Assembly: GCF_000421645.1 (NCBI RefSeq)
Contig: NZ_ATXK01000008.1
Span: forward strand, 1 to 64,000
Direction of reading: 5' to 3'
DNA from: Aurantimonas coralicida DSM 14790
GTDB lineage: Bacteria; Pseudomonadota; Alphaproteobacteria; Rhizobiales; Rhizobiaceae
DNA: 64,000 nt
Shown here: in pieces, positions 40,357 to 50,329 of the stretch
How the letters are laid out: every line of letters starts with the position of its first letter
How positions within the stretch are numbered: the first letter of the stretch is position 1
Translations under genes and position numbers: made by a program
The notes under the pieces: generated by a model
The model's input: only the letters and a program-made list of their open reading frames with translations
What the model was told of the DNA's origin: nothing
Database searches by the model: none

Positions 40357-41673
40357 TCAGAGGCCTTCGTAGATCGGGAACCGGTCCGTCAGCGCGACGA
40401 CCTTCTCCTTCACCGCAGCCTCGACGGCGGCGTTGCCCTCTTCGGAATTGGCCGCCTTCAGGCCGTCGAGCACCTCGACGATCATCCGGCCGACTTCCTG
40501 GAACTCCGGCACGCCGAAGCCGCGGCTGGTGGCCGCGGGGGTGCCGAGCCGGATGCCCGAGGTCACCATCGGCTTTTCCGGGTCGTTGGGCACGCCGTTC
40601 TTGTTGCAAGTGATGTTGGCCCGGCCGAGCGCCAGTTCCGACGCCTTGCCGGTCAGGCCCTTCGGCCGCAGATCGACGAGCATCAGATGGGTGTCGGTGC
40701 CGCCCGAGACGATGTCGACACCGCCCTCGCGCAGCGTTTCCGCCAGCGCCCGGGCGTTCTCACAGACCGCCCCGATATAGGAGCGGAAGCCCGGCGTCAG
40801 CGCCTCGCCGAAGGCCACGGCCTTTCCGGCGATGACGTGCATCAGCGGTCCGCCCTGCAGCCCCGGGAACACCGCCGAATTGATCTTCTTGGCGATCGCC
40901 TCGTCATTGGTCAGGACGATGCCGCCGCGCGGCCCGCGCAGAGTCTTGTGGGTCGTCGAGGTGGCGACATGGGCGTGCGGGAACGGGCTCGGGTGAAGCC
41001 CAGCGGCGACGATGCCGGCGAAATGCGCCATGTCGACCCACAGATACGCCCCGACCTTGTCGGCGATCGCCCGGAAGCGGGCGAAGTCGATCTGCCGCGA
41101 ATAGGCCGAACCGCCGGCCACGATGATCGCCGGCTTGTTCTCGACGGCCAGCGCCTCGACCTGGTCGTAGTCGATCAGGCCGGTCTCCAGATCGAGACCG
41201 TACTGCACGGCGTTGAACCAGCGGCCCGACAGATTGGGCTTGGCGCCGTGGGTCAGATGGCCGCCGGCGTCGAGGCTCATGCCGAGCAGCGTATCGCCCG
41301 GCTTCGAAAGGGCAAGCAGCACCGCCTGGTTGGCCTGGCTGCCGGAATTGGGCTGCACATTGGCGAATTCGCAGCCGAAGAGCTGCTTGACCCGGTCGAT
41401 CGCAAGCGTCTCGACGACGTCGACGAACTCGCAGCCACCGTAGTAGCGCCGGCCCGGATAGCCCTCGGCATATTTGTTGGTCAGCACCGAGCCCTGCGCC
41501 TCGAGCACGGCGCGCGACACGATGTTCTCGGACGCGATCAGTTCGATCTCGTGACGCTGGCGCGACAGTTCGTTGCCGACGGCGCCGAAGATGTCGGGGT
41601 CGCGGTCGGCCAGCGAGGCGGTGAAGAAATCGCCGAACTCGCGCGACGCATCGTTACGAATGGCCTGGCTCAT
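40357..41673 (-). CDS. glyA: Serine hydroxymethyltransferase
   Basis: A 438-residue PLP enzyme that converts serine and tetrahydrofolate to glycine and methylene-tetrahydrofolate. The PLP lysine is Lys243 in [14 protein letters not shown]. Other marks are [12 protein letters not shown] near the start and [11 protein letters not shown]. The C1 units also feed TrmFO, encoded about 20 kb away in this window. It is the first gene of the glyA-nrdR-ribD-ribE-ribH-nusB row. Confidence 0.97.
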   Translation of the reverse strand: MSQAIRNDASREFGDFFTASLADRDPDIFGAVGNELSRQRHEIELIASENIVSRAVLEAQGSVLTNKYAEGYPGRRYYGGCEFVDVVETLAIDRVKQLFGCEFANVQPNSGSQANQAVLLALSKPGDTLLGMSLDAGGHLTHGAKPNLSGRWFNAVQYGLDLETGLIDYDQVEALAVENKPAIIVAGGSAYSRQIDFARFRAIADKVGAYLWVDMAHFAGIVAAGLHPSPFPHAHVATSTTHKTLRGPRGGIVLTNDEAIAKKINSAVFPGLQGGPLMHVIAGKAVAFGEALTPGFRSYIGAVCENARALAETLREGGVDIVSGGTDTHLMLVDLRPKGLTGKASELALGRANITCNKNGVPNDPEKPMVTSGIRLGTPAATSRGFGVPEFQEVGRMIVEVLDGLKAANSEEGNAAVEAAVKEKVVALTDRFPIYEGL

Positions 41674-41780
41674 GATGGTCTCCTTCGGGCGGCGCGGCGA
41701 CCCGGCGGGGTTCTGCCACGAGATGGCTGCGCCAATACCATAGCCGCTTGCGCAGCACCAACGGCGAAAGGCCGCGCATG

Positions 41781-41810
41781 AAAAAGGCCGGGCGCACGCT
41801 GCACCCGGCC
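41781..41810 (-). terminator. Rho-independent terminator after the L,D-transpeptidase gene
   Basis: On the minus strand, GGCCGGG and CCCGGCC form a 7-bp stem around an 11-nt loop and are followed by TTTTT (41785-41781). It lies 25 bp after the transpeptidase stop and before the glyA promoter region. Confidence 0.85.
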
Positions 41811-41834
41811 CGCATGTCGTCGCGTTGGCGTGGC

Positions 41835-43178
41835 TCAGTAGCCGTCGTCACCGCGGGCATAGGGGTTCTGCTGGTTCGGCGCATAGGCCGTCGCCGTCAG
41901 TTCGCTCATCGCCAGCTGCTCGACACCGTCGCGGTGATAGATGTCGTCGCGGAACTGCACGACCGTCGGATCGGTCGCCCAGGCGGTGATGTAGGTGAAA
42001 TGCACCGGCACCGGGTTCTCAAGGTCGATGTCCTGACGCTCGCGGGCGGCGATCACCTGCTCGATGCGCTGGCGATCCCAGCCCGGCACGTCGCGGGCCA
42101 GCCAGACGATCAGGTCGCGCACGTTCTGCACGCGCACGCAGCCCGACGATTCGAACCGCATCAGCTCCGAGAACAGGCTCTGCTGCGGCGTGTCGTGCAT
42201 GTAGACCGCATGCGGGTTCGGGAAGTTGATCTTCACCGACGCCATCGCGTTGATCTTGCCCGGATCCTGGCGGAACAGGTACTTCACCGCCTCTTCCGTG
42301 TTCCAGTCGATCGTCTGCGGCGGGATTTCCTGACCATTGCCGTCGAAGATGCGGATGGCGTTCCGCTCCAGATAGGTCGGGTCCTTCTGCATCAGCGGGA
42401 TGATGTCCTTGCGGACGATCGACACCGGCGCATGCCAGTACGGGTTCAGGTTGAGATTGGTGATGCGCGAGTCGAGGATCGGCGTCTGCCGGTCGACCTT
42501 GCCGACGACCGCCGTATGGCGCTGCACGACGCGGCCATTCTCCACGGCCTCGATCGAGGCGGCCGGAATGTTGACCACGACGTAGCGCTGGCCGAGATCG
42601 GTGGCGACCTTCTCGCGAAGACGCTGCAGATTGGTCTGGAGCTGGCCGAGACGCAAATCGGCGCCGACATTCATCGCCTTGTAGGTGTGGCCCGAGACGA
42701 CGCCGTCGGCCGGGAGGCCGTGGCGGGCCTGGAAGCGCTTCACCGCCGCATCGACATAGGTGTCGAAGGCGGGCGACCCGCCGGCATTGCTGCCGAGGTC
42801 GCCGGCAATCGCCAGGCGCTGCCGCAGCACCGGCACGGTGCGCGACTGCACGCCGATCTTCAGCGTCTCGCCTTCCGGCACCATTGGCCAGCCACCGCCC
42901 TGCACGATGGCGGAATAGCTGTTGATCGCCTCCTGCAGCGAATAGATCGTGTTTTCGGAGAGCACCGGGGAGTTCGAGGCGACCTGACGGACGTTGGAGC
43001 CGCGCGTGTCGAACTGATCGTCCCAATTGCCGCGCGTCGGCGCCTGCAGCAGTTCGCCGAGGGCGTTCTGCGCAAAGGCGGCACCGGGCAGCATCGCTGC
43101 ACTGGCGGCCGCCGTGCCGAGCACGAAGCGACGGCGGCTGAGCCGCTTGCCGTTGCACGCGTCGTTGGAAATCGTCAT
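41835..43178 (-). CDS. L,D-transpeptidase (YcbB-like) with Tat signal
   Basis: A 447-residue cell-wall enzyme. The N-terminus has a twin-arginine signal, [19 protein letters not shown], cut near AFAQ. A peptidoglycan-binding domain 1 is at about 110-170 ([16 protein letters not shown]). The YkuD catalytic domain holds the nucleophile Cys347 in [10 protein letters not shown], preceded by the conserved [11 protein letters not shown]. It forms 3-3 cross-links or attaches proteins to peptidoglycan. YcbB-type enzymes more often use Sec, so the Tat motif is notable though frequent in Rhizobiales. It ends at a clear terminator. Confidence 0.9.
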   Translation of the reverse strand: MTISNDACNGKRLSRRRFVLGTAAASAAMLPGAAFAQNALGELLQAPTRGNWDDQFDTRGSNVRQVASNSPVLSENTIYSLQEAINSYSAIVQGGGWPMVPEGETLKIGVQSRTVPVLRQRLAIAGDLGSNAGGSPAFDTYVDAAVKRFQARHGLPADGVVSGHTYKAMNVGADLRLGQLQTNLQRLREKVATDLGQRYVVVNIPAASIEAVENGRVVQRHTAVVGKVDRQTPILDSRITNLNLNPYWHAPVSIVRKDIIPLMQKDPTYLERNAIRIFDGNGQEIPPQTIDWNTEEAVKYLFRQDPGKINAMASVKINFPNPHAVYMHDTPQQSLFSELMRFESSGCVRVQNVRDLIVWLARDVPGWDRQRIEQVIAARERQDIDLENPVPVHFTYITAWATDPTVVQFRDDIYHRDGVEQLAMSELTATAYAPNQQNPYARGDDGY

Positions 43179-43694
43179 CGAAACTCCTCGTGGATATGCA
43201 CGTCCCTGCAGAACCTAGCCCGTCATGGTAAACGGAAGCTGACGGGTCTTGCCGGATTCGCCCGCTGACCAAGCGTTACAAGCTCGTAACGCACTCCAAT
43301 ATGGCCAAAGCATGAAGCCGGAAGTCCGCCTGGCGCGGCCTTGCGGACTATCGTCGCGACCCGTGTCCGAACGGCCACCAGGCTCTCCCGCGATTCACGC
43401 AAGCGTGAAGACAAACGCTTGGCGCCACAGGGCTTTTCCTCTCGCACCCGACAGCAGGGGCTGGAAAGCGCACGAGGTGCGCCCTATAACTCATGCACGG
43501 ATGATACGCTGCGATTCGATGTCTGCCGCCCTGCCTCTAGCAGGCGCCGCGCAGGCTCGCCGCGACACAATCTTTACAGGCAACTTGCCGCCGCCAGACC
43601 GAGGCAAGTTCAATGCAGTTGATATGATGATGATCTGCTTTGCGCGCGCCGGGATGGCCTGCGCGCCGAGCGGAACGAGAGAGGAACCGGCCCC
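43179..43694. other. 516-bp intergenic region with one perfect inverted repeat
   Basis: No gene is supported here; the short frames overlap each other and lack ribosome sites. The region separates the divergent L,D-transpeptidase and NUDIX genes. Its only clear structure is GCGTTAC-AAGCTC-GTAACGC at 43273-43292. The last bases hold an AGAGGAA ribosome site for the NUDIX gene. Confidence 0.6.
43273..43292. promoter_or_regulatory. Perfect 7-6-7 inverted repeat upstream of L,D-transpeptidase
   Basis: GCGTTAC-AAGCTC-GTAACGC pairs perfectly and is centred about 104 bp upstream of the transpeptidase start. Its size fits a dimeric repressor or activator site. Its GTTAC/GTAAC halves recur with a 5-bp spacer upstream of the RcnB-like gene (1535-1549). 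No regulator is visible nearby. Confidence 0.4.
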
Positions 43695-44168
43695 ATGATG
43701 GAAGTGCTGCGCGAAAGACTCGCCGAACGTTCGATGCTGCGCGGCAGCGACCCCTCGGGCACCCAGACCGGGACGATCCCCTATGCGGTGGTCGGCGACC
43801 AGCCCGTCTTCCTGCTGATCACCTCGCGCCGCACCGGCCGCTGGATCTTTCCGAAGGGCTCCCTGATGGAGGGCCTGGCCCCCTGGGAGAGCGCCGCGCA
43901 GGAAGCGCTCGAGGAGGCCGGCGTCCAGGGCCATGTCGAACAGGCCCCGCTCGGCACCTACCGCACGCTCAAGCGCGGGCTTCGCCAGACCAAGGTCCTC
44001 GACGTGACGCTCTATCCGCTGCGGGTCGAGCAGCAGCACGACGCCTGGCAGGAAATGCGCCAGCGCTACCGGCACTGGGCAACCTTCGCCGAAACCCGCC
44101 GCCTGCTGACGGAAAAGCCGGTCGTCGAGCTGACCGAGAAGCTCTACCGCCGGCTGACCGCTAGCTGA
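43695..44168 (+). CDS. NUDIX hydrolase, DIPP-like
   Basis: A 157-residue pyrophosphohydrolase of the NUDIX fold. The Nudix box lies at about 53-76 (FPKGSLMEGLAPWESAAQEALEEAGV), with Glu70, Glu73 and Glu74 as metal ligands; the usual Arg before the first Glu is Gln69. The PKG start and P-W-E-S-A-A pattern resemble the group acting on diphosphoinositol phosphates or diadenosine polyphosphates. Its last 8 bp overlap the end of the convergent phosphate transporter gene. Substrate is not readable from sequence. Confidence 0.85.
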   Translation: MMEVLRERLAERSMLRGSDPSGTQTGTIPYAVVGDQPVFLLITSRRTGRWIFPKGSLMEGLAPWESAAQEALEEAGVQGHVEQAPLGTYRTLKRGLRQTKVLDVTLYPLRVEQQHDAWQEMRQRYRHWATFAETRRLLTEKPVVELTEKLYRRLTAS

Positions 44169-45666
44169 CGACCATCGCCGACATGGCGAGGTAGAGCAGC
44201 GCCGAGAGCAATGCTGCCGCAGGAACCGTGATCACCCAGGCGGCGGCGATGCCGAACAGGTGCTGACGCCGCACCAGACGCCGCCGTTCGCGCTTCTGGA
44301 AATTGGCGATCGCCTCCTCGGGCGTCGCGTTCAGCCGCGACGTCTTCAGGAACAGCGTCCGCGGCTGCACCCCGGGATTGACCAGCCCGCGGTTCGACTT
44401 GAACTCGCGCAGGAAGCCGACGCCGAAGATCGCGCCCACCGCGATATGGGTCGAGGACACCGGCAGGCCGAGGCTCGAGGCCAGCAGCACCGTGATCGCG
44501 GCCGACAGGGCGACGCAATAGGCGCGGATCTCGTTCATCTTGGTGATCTTCTCGCCGACGGTGCGGATCACCCGCGGCCCGAACAATGCGAGGCCGACCG
44601 CGATGCCGATCGCGCCGATCGACAGCACCCAGAGCGGCAGGACCACCTGCCCGTCGGCAGTCGATCCCGACGTGGCAGTCGCCACGATCGCGGCCAGCGG
44701 TCCGACCGCATTGGCGACGTCGTTGGCGCCATGGGCAAAGGACAGCAGCGCGGTCGCGAAGATCAGCGGCGGCACGAACAGGCTGCTGATCGTCTTGATG
44801 CGGCTGTCCATCCCCGTGGAACGCCGACGGATCCAAGGCCGGGCGACGAGCCAGCCGACGATGGCGAACGCGAGCCCGCCCGCAAGCACATGCGCCAGCT
44901 CCGGCTTCCACAGCCGCTTCAGGCCCTTGGTCATCAGATACATGGCGAAGATGCCGGACATCAGCGCCACCAGCACCGGCACCCAGCGCCGGGCCGCCGC
45001 GAGACGGTCCTCGCGGTTGAGAATCAGGGTCTCGACCAGTGCCAGGAGCAGCGCGGCAATGCCGCCGCCCAGCGCCGGCGAAATGATCCAGCTGGCGACG
45101 ATCGCGCCCAGCATCGGCCACGCGACGATCCCGGCGCCGGCTGCCGCGACGCCGGAGCCGACGACGCCGCCGACAATGGCGTGGGTGGTGGAGATCGGCG
45201 CGCCGAAGACGGTCGCGAGGTGAATCCACAGGCCGGCGGCGAGGAACGCCGCCATCATGATCAGGATGAAGTCGATCGCCTCCATCGCCGCGTGCGGCTG
45301 CAGGAGATCGCGAGAGATCGTGCTGACCACGTCGCCACCGGCGATGATGGCGCCCGCGCCCTCGCAGACAGCGGCGATCGCCAGCGCACCGGCCAGCGTC
45401 AGCGCCTTCGACCCAACGGCCGGGCCCATGTTGTTGGCAACGTCGTTGGCGCCGACATTCAACGCCATGTAGCCGGCGATCACCGCGGCGATGACGACGA
45501 GATAGGTCAGCGGACCATCGGCCACGAAGACGCTGGCCAGCGCCATCGCCCCCAGAAGGAAGAGCACCGCCATGCCGGGCGCCGCGACCGAGCGGGCCGA
45601 ACCGTAGGTGGCCGTTTCCAGTGAAACGACCTTTTTCAGATCCTTGTCGAGGGCGCTTTTCGGCAT
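44161..45666 (-). CDS. Inorganic phosphate transporter, PiT family
   Basis: A 501-residue membrane protein with the two inverted PiT signatures: GYMALNVGANDVANNMGPAV near residue 65 and LLSFAHGANDVANAVGPLAA near residue 310. There are about ten to eleven helices and a charged loop in the middle. PiT carriers move metal-phosphate with protons or sodium. The N-terminal ~30 residues are hydrophilic. Its stop codon lies inside the end of the convergent NUDIX gene, an 8-bp tail-to-tail overlap. No pit accessory gene (PhoU-like) lies beside it. Confidence 0.94.
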   Translation of the reverse strand: MPKSALDKDLKKVVSLETATYGSARSVAAPGMAVLFLLGAMALASVFVADGPLTYLVVIAAVIAGYMALNVGANDVANNMGPAVGSKALTLAGALAIAAVCEGAGAIIAGGDVVSTISRDLLQPHAAMEAIDFILIMMAAFLAAGLWIHLATVFGAPISTTHAIVGGVVGSGVAAAGAGIVAWPMLGAIVASWIISPALGGGIAALLLALVETLILNREDRLAAARRWVPVLVALMSGIFAMYLMTKGLKRLWKPELAHVLAGGLAFAIVGWLVARPWIRRRSTGMDSRIKTISSLFVPPLIFATALLSFAHGANDVANAVGPLAAIVATATSGSTADGQVVLPLWVLSIGAIGIAVGLALFGPRVIRTVGEKITKMNEIRAYCVALSAAITVLLASSLGLPVSSTHIAVGAIFGVGFLREFKSNRGLVNPGVQPRTLFLKTSRLNATPEEAIANFQKRERRRLVRRQHLFGIAAAWVITVPAAALLSALLYLAMSAMVVS

Positions 45667-45806
45667 CGCTAGAAGACTGCTCCGTCACATGATGTCGGGC
45701 GCCCTTAGCACATGTGTTCCCCGATGCACGCCGCGGCTCACGATGCCGGCGCCGCTGTCGCACAAGCGCCACGGCGTCTTCGCCGGCCTCTACGTACCCG
45801 ATACGG

Positions 45807-45838
45807 CAACAGCCGGCAGGGTCACCTGCCGGCTGTTG
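45807..45838 (-). terminator. Hairpin terminator after the DUF3008 gene
   Basis: CAACAGCCGGCAGG and CCTGCCGGCTGTTG form a perfect 14-bp stem with a 4-nt loop (GTCA), 25 bp after the DUF3008 stop. A strong T run is lacking, so termination would rest on the stem. Confidence 0.6.
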
Positions 45839-45862
45839 ATTGCAAGGCGAAGAACGGTGGCG

Positions 45863-46048
45863 CTAGTCGGACTTGTGCTCCGGCTTGCCCTTGCGCTGGG
45901 TCGACGCCATGTCGTCGAGCTCTTTCTCGCTCATCGATTCGTACATGCCTTTCGACGCGCCCTGCAGATCAGAGACCTTGGTGTCACCGCGCTTGGCGGA
46001 CAGGGCCGCGCCGGCGGCCTTCTGCTGTGACTTGGACTGAGCGGGCAT
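45863..46048 (-). CDS. DUF3008 small protein
   Basis: A 61-residue basic protein of the DUF3008 family. MPAQSKSQQKAAGAALSAKR at the start and SMSEKELDDMASTQRKGKPE at the end match the family closely. No function is known. The ATG has a strong GAGGAGG ribosome site 5-6 bases upstream (TATCC spacer). It is probably cytoplasmic. It is co-oriented with the phosphate transporter but separated by a terminator. Confidence 0.85.
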   Translation of the reverse strand: MPAQSKSQQKAAGAALSAKRGDTKVSDLQGASKGMYESMSEKELDDMASTQRKGKPEHKSD

Positions 46049-46256
46049 GGATACCTCCTCAAGTTGCCTCGACCGCGAAACGTCAAGGCGCCGATGCCGT
46101 TCCCGACCACCGCCATCCGGTGGGCCACCGATCTGCGGAAGGGCGGGCACGTGAAATCGATGCGTTCCGCCTCGCCGCAGTCGGAACGAAACGGCGCGCC
46201 GTGCGTCGTCGAAGCACCGCCGATCGCCAAGCGCCCTAAACAGCCACCGCCGAGCC

Positions 46257-46844
46257 ATGATGATCCCAACGCGCTTCTTCGACCGTGACGTCGTGTCCGT
46301 CGCCCGGGACCTGATCGGTGCGACGCTCGTCGTCGACGGCACCGTCGGCGGCACGATCGTCGAGACCGAGGCCTACGACCAGCAGGACCCCGCCTCCCAC
46401 AGCTTCAAGGGCGCCACGGCGCGCAACGCCGCGATGTTCGGCGAACCGGGTCGGGCCTATGTCTATCGCTCCTACGGCATCCACTGGTGCCTCAATTTCG
46501 TCTGCGAGGCGCCGGGCAACGCCAGTGCCGTCCTGATCCGGGCGATCGAACCGACGCTCGGCCTCGACGCCATGGCGGAGCGGCGCGGCCTCGCCGACAT
46601 CCGCAAGCTCTGCGCCGGTCCGGGGCGACTCACCCAGGCTCTCGGCATCACCGGCGCGCAGGATGGCTGCCGCCTCGACGCGCCGCCGTTCCGGCTGGAG
46701 CCGGCAGCCGCATCGCCGCAGATCGTCGTCGGGCCGCGGATCGGCATCACCAAGGGCGCCGAGACGCCGTGGCGGTTCGGCCTCGCGGGCTCCCGCTTTC
46801 TCAGCGCCCGTTTTCCGGTCGATGCCGGATCGGGCGCCCCATGA
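46257..46844 (+). CDS. DNA-3-methyladenine glycosylase (AAG/MPG type)
   Basis: A 195-residue base-excision enzyme of the AAG family. The catalytic Glu38 is in [16 protein letters not shown], followed by [21 protein letters not shown], which provides the flipping Tyr and the base pocket. [11 protein letters not shown] is also conserved. It removes alkylated purines such as 3-methyladenine and hypoxanthine. Starts at 46257 or 46260. It stands 128 bp before recQ on the same strand, a small DNA-repair pair. Confidence 0.93.
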   Translation: MMIPTRFFDRDVVSVARDLIGATLVVDGTVGGTIVETEAYDQQDPASHSFKGATARNAAMFGEPGRAYVYRSYGIHWCLNFVCEAPGNASAVLIRAIEPTLGLDAMAERRGLADIRKLCAGPGRLTQALGITGAQDGCRLDAPPFRLEPAAASPQIVVGPRIGITKGAETPWRFGLAGSRFLSARFPVDAGSGAP

Positions 46845-46971
46845 ACCCATTGCGGCCCCGTCACGGGCCACCACCTACACGTGACCGATCGCCGCCGGTC
46901 CGGCACGGGCCGACGAGTTGCGTTGCGCCGCCCGATGGCCGACCCTCGCGCGGCGATTCCCGGAGACGATG

Positions 46972-48870
46972 ATGCAGCAAGAAGGACGCCGGTCCGCCGG
47001 GCCGGCCAAGACCGATCCCCTGTTCGACAGGAACGGCCCGACGCAGGCGACCAATGCCGGCGCGACGGCCGATCCGCGTGAGATGCTGCGGACGGTCTTC
47101 GGCCACGCGGCCTTTCGCGGCCAGCAGGAAGCGGTGGTCGATCAGGTCGTCGCCGGCGGCGATGCCGTCGTCCTGTTCCCGACCGGCGCAGGCAAGTCGG
47201 TCTGCTACCAGATCCCGGCACTCTGCCGCCCGGGCGTCGGCATCGTCGTCTCGCCGCTGATCGCGCTGATGCACGACCAGGTCGAGGGTCTGCGCCAGGC
47301 CGGCGTCAACGCTGCCTCCCTGAACTCGTCCATGAGCGACGAGGAGCGCGACACGGTGCGCGCCGACCTTCTCGCCGGCAGGCTCGACCTTCTCTACGTC
47401 ACGCCGGAGCGGATCGTCAGCGAGGGGTTCCGGCGCACGCTGTCACGTGTCCGCATCGCCCTCTTCGCCATCGACGAAGCCCATTGCGTCAGCGCCTGGG
47501 GTCACGATTTCCGGCCTGAATACCGGCTGCTCGAAACCCTTGCCGACGACTTTCCTTCGGTGCCGCGGATCGCCCTGACTGCGACCGCGGATCAGACGAC
47601 GCGGGCCGACATCATCGAGCGTCTGCGGCTGACCGACGCGCCGGTCTACATGACCAGCTTCGACCGGCCGAACATCCGCTACGCCATCGTCGAGCGCGAC
47701 AATCCGAAGAAGCAGCTCCTGTCGTTCCTGGAACGCCACGAAGGCGCCAGCGGCATCGTCTACTGCCTGTCACGCCGCAAGGTGGAAGAGACGGCGGCCT
47801 GGCTGAACACCCAGGGCATCCGCGCCCTGCCCTACCATGCGGGCCTCGACGCCAGCGTGCGCGCCGCCAACCAGTCCGCCTTCCTCAACGAGGAGAATCT
47901 CTGCCTCGTCGCGACGGTGGCCTTCGGCATGGGCATCGACAAGCCGGACGTGCGCTTCGTCGCCCATCTCGACCTGCCCTCGTCGGTCGAGGCGTATTAC
48001 CAGGAGACCGGCCGCGCCGGGCGTGACGGCCAGCCGAGCGACGCCTGGATGGCCTACGGCATGCAGGACGTGGTCCAGCGCCGGCGGATGATCGATCAGG
48101 GCGGCTCGGAGGAAACCATCAAGCGGGTCGAGCGCGCCAAGCTCGACGCCCTTCTGGCCATTTGCGAGACGGCCGACTGCCGCCGCGCCGCCATCCTCGC
48201 CCATTTCGGCGAGCATCACGAGGGGCGGTGCGGCAATTGCGACACCTGCCTGTCTCCGGTCGAGACCTGGGACGGCACCGAGGCGGCGGTCAAGCTGCTC
48301 GCCGCCGTCTACCGCACCGGCGAACGGTTCGGCTCGGGCCATGTGATCGACGTTCTCACCGGCAAGGCGACCGACAAGGTCGTGCGCGCCGGCCAGGACG
48401 GCATCCCGGTCTTCGGCGCCGGCAAGGATACCGAACAGCGTGTCTGGCAGTCTGTCGCCCGGCAGCTCACCGCATCGGGCCTTCTGACCATCGACCACGC
48501 CGCTTTCGGCGCCCTGAAGCTGGGCGAGGATGCCCGCGCCGTGTTCCGCGGCGAGCGCAAGGTGATCCTGCGCAAGGACCGGGTCCGCAAGGCCACCCAG
48601 TTCCGCCGCAGCGACCATGCGACGGAAGGGATGGACGAGACCGCGGCGACATTGTTCGAGGCGCTGCGCCAGGAGCGGCTGCGGCTCGCCAAGGAGCAGC
48701 AGGTCCCGCCCTACATGGTGTTTTCCGACGCCACCCTCAGGGCCATGGCCGAGCGGCGGCCACACGATGCCGACGCCTTGCACGCGGTTCCCGGCGTCGG
48801 TCTCGCCAAGCTGGAACGCTACGGCGACACCTTCCTCGCTGTCATCGCCGATGCGGCGGAACGCGCCTGA
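46972..48870 (+). CDS. recQ: ATP-dependent DNA helicase RecQ
   Basis: A 632-residue helicase. It has the helicase core with Walker A TGAGKS (71-76) and DEAH (168-171, in [18 protein letters not shown]), the helicase C-terminal domain with [10 protein letters not shown], a zinc-binding site (CETADCRRA, then CGNCDTC), an RQC winged helix, and a C-terminal HRDC domain ([19 protein letters not shown]). It unwinds DNA for RecF-pathway repair. ATG 46972 has GGAG at the right distance; ATG 46969 is directly before it. Confidence 0.96.
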   Translation: MQQEGRRSAGPAKTDPLFDRNGPTQATNAGATADPREMLRTVFGHAAFRGQQEAVVDQVVAGGDAVVLFPTGAGKSVCYQIPALCRPGVGIVVSPLIALMHDQVEGLRQAGVNAASLNSSMSDEERDTVRADLLAGRLDLLYVTPERIVSEGFRRTLSRVRIALFAIDEAHCVSAWGHDFRPEYRLLETLADDFPSVPRIALTATADQTTRADIIERLRLTDAPVYMTSFDRPNIRYAIVERDNPKKQLLSFLERHEGASGIVYCLSRRKVEETAAWLNTQGIRALPYHAGLDASVRAANQSAFLNEENLCLVATVAFGMGIDKPDVRFVAHLDLPSSVEAYYQETGRAGRDGQPSDAWMAYGMQDVVQRRRMIDQGGSEETIKRVERAKLDALLAICETADCRRAAILAHFGEHHEGRCGNCDTCLSPVETWDGTEAAVKLLAAVYRTGERFGSGHVIDVLTGKATDKVVRAGQDGIPVFGAGKDTEQRVWQSVARQLTASGLLTIDHAAFGALKLGEDARAVFRGERKVILRKDRVRKATQFRRSDHATEGMDETAATLFEALRQERLRLAKEQQVPPYMVFSDATLRAMAERRPHDADALHAVPGVGLAKLERYGDTFLAVIADAAERA

Positions 48871-48940
48871 CGGCGATATTTCGCCGTCGCATGCGCGATC
48901 ATTTGCTGGTAAATCATTCGCGGAAAACAGCTATCGCGCG

Positions 48941-48972
48941 AGCGGAGGATGTAAAACGCATCCTCTGCCGCT
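48941..48972 (+). promoter_or_regulatory. Stem-loop in the 5-prime leader of the cold-shock gene
   Basis: AGCGGAGGATG pairs with CATCCT and CCGCT around the loop TAAAACG, giving an 11-bp stem with a 3-nt bulge. It starts 71 bp after recQ and ends 62 bp before the cold-shock ATG. Leader structures often control cold-shock genes, but the stem also contains a GGAGG that could be coincidence. Confidence 0.4.
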
Positions 48973-49034
48973 TGCGCGTGATGCCGTTTCCTTTACATAT
49001 TCCGCAATCCGAACATGTCCAAGCTGAGACCACC

Positions 49035-49667
49035 ATGGGTAAATACCGAGACCACCGCGACACGCGCCGCCGCGGATTCGATGATGACGGCGCCTTGCCG
49101 GCGGAGCGGGATGCCGAGCCGAGCTACTTCCAGCGCTCGTCGCCCGCTGGCGGGTCCGGCGGATCGCTGCCGTCCGACGCCGAAGTGATGTGGTTCAACG
49201 CCACCAAGGGCTTCGGCTTCGTGAAGGCTGCCGACGGCACCGAGGCATTCCTGCACGTGCGGGCCCTCGAGGCGGCCGGCGCCAGCGCCGACGGCGTGAC
49301 CGAAGGCACCCGCCTCACGGTCCGGATCGACCAGGGCCAGAAGGGCATGCAGGTCACCGAGGTGCTTTCGGTCGCGGCCGGCTCCGGCAACCCCGCACCG
49401 GCACGCGCCCGTCCCGCGCCCCAGCGGCAGGGCGGCGGTGCTCCCGGCGGTCCCGAGGAAGAGGCCACCGGCACGGTCAAGTGGTACAATGCCGACAAGG
49501 GCTTCGGCTTCATCGGCCTCGACGACGGCGCCGGCAAGGACGTCTTCGTCCATGCCACGGCCCTCAACCGTTCCGGCCTGACCACCCTCGCCGACGGCCA
49601 GAAGGTCACCGTCCGCTTCGTCCAGGGCAACAAGGGCCCGGAAGCACGGACCCTCAGCGCCGACTGA
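49035..49667 (+). CDS. Two-domain cold-shock protein
   Basis: A 210-residue protein with two cold-shock domains joined by an Ala/Pro/Gly-rich linker (about 115-142). The first (about 49-113) has KGFGFVKA but a changed RNP2, AFLHVRAL, where FVHxSAL is expected. The second (about 144-208) has the canonical TGTVKWYNADKGFGFI and VFVHATAL. An N-terminal basic/acidic tail of ~45 residues is disordered-looking (HRDTRRRGFDDDG). Such tandem CspA-like proteins are usual in Rhizobiales; they bind RNA or single-stranded DNA. No strong ribosome site is seen before the ATG. Confidence 0.9.
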   Translation: MGKYRDHRDTRRRGFDDDGALPAERDAEPSYFQRSSPAGGSGGSLPSDAEVMWFNATKGFGFVKAADGTEAFLHVRALEAAGASADGVTEGTRLTVRIDQGQKGMQVTEVLSVAAGSGNPAPARARPAPQRQGGGAPGGPEEEATGTVKWYNADKGFGFIGLDDGAGKDVFVHATALNRSGLTTLADGQKVTVRFVQGNKGPEARTLSAD

Positions 49668-49673
49668 TACGCC

Positions 49674-49701
49674 GCGGGGCAGGCCTTCCCGCCTGCCCCG
49701 C
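49674..49701 (+). terminator. Hairpin after the cold-shock gene
   Basis: GCGGGGCAGGC and GCCTGCCCCGC form a perfect 11-bp stem with loop CTTCCC, 7 bp after the stop. There is no T run, so it is a GC-only terminator or a 3-prime stabilising stem. Confidence 0.55.
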
Positions 49702-49862
49702 CGGCAGCCGTCCGCAGCGCCATGCCGCGCGGACCGCATCCTGCCAGCGGCACCCTGCCCGCTCCGGCCCTGCGGCCCTGCCGCACATTCTCTCCGATTT
49801 CTGACTGCAAGCCACGACGCCGGCCTTTGTTCGCTGTGCGATACCGGCCCCTGAAACGCAAA

Positions 49863-49894
49863 ACACCGGTCAGGCTTGTCGCCTGGACCGGTGT
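49863..49894 (-). terminator. Rho-independent terminator after hupB
   Basis: On the minus strand ACACCGGT pairs with ACCGGTGT, and CAGGC with GCCTG inside, with one bulged base. TTT follows the stem (49862-49860). It lies 42 bp downstream of the hupB stop. Confidence 0.75.
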
Positions 49895-49936
49895 CTTTAC
49901 GTTCGCACTGCTGCGGCCGCGGGGCCGCGCCAGAAC

Positions 49937-50215
49937 TTACTTGTTGTTGACGGCGTCCTTGAGACCCTTGCCGGCAGCGAACTTCGGCACGTTGCGGGCC
50001 GGGATGTCGACCTCGGCACCGGTCGAGGGGTTGCGGCCCTTGGAGGCGGCGCGATGCGACACCGAGAAGGTGCCGAAGCCGACGAGGCGGATGTCGTCGC
50101 CCTTCGCCATGGTGGCCTGCAGCGTGTCGAACACCGCGTCCACTGCGGAGCTGGCGTCCTGCTTGGACAGGTCAGCCTTCTCGGATACGGCGGCGATCAG
50201 TTCATTCTTGTTCAT
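49937..50215 (-). CDS. hupB: DNA-binding protein HU
   Basis: A 92-residue histone-like protein. MNKNELIAAVSEKADLSKQD at the start and VGFGTFSVSHRAASKGRNPST in the arm region are typical of HU-beta. It bends and compacts DNA. It has a near-perfect Shine-Dalgarno AAGGAGG 6 bases before ATG 50215. It lies downstream of lon, beyond a terminator, so it has its own promoter. Confidence 0.96.
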   Translation of the reverse strand: MNKNELIAAVSEKADLSKQDASSAVDAVFDTLQATMAKGDDIRLVGFGTFSVSHRAASKGRNPSTGAEVDIPARNVPKFAAGKGLKDAVNNK

Positions 50216-50329
50216 GGATACCCTCCTTTTATCGTTCGCGCATCTTAGCGATCCGTGAGTACGGCCGCGACTTTCGCGGATGATACAACGTTCTGCAACG
50301 CCAAAGCCCCTGTTTTCAGGGCTTTGGGG

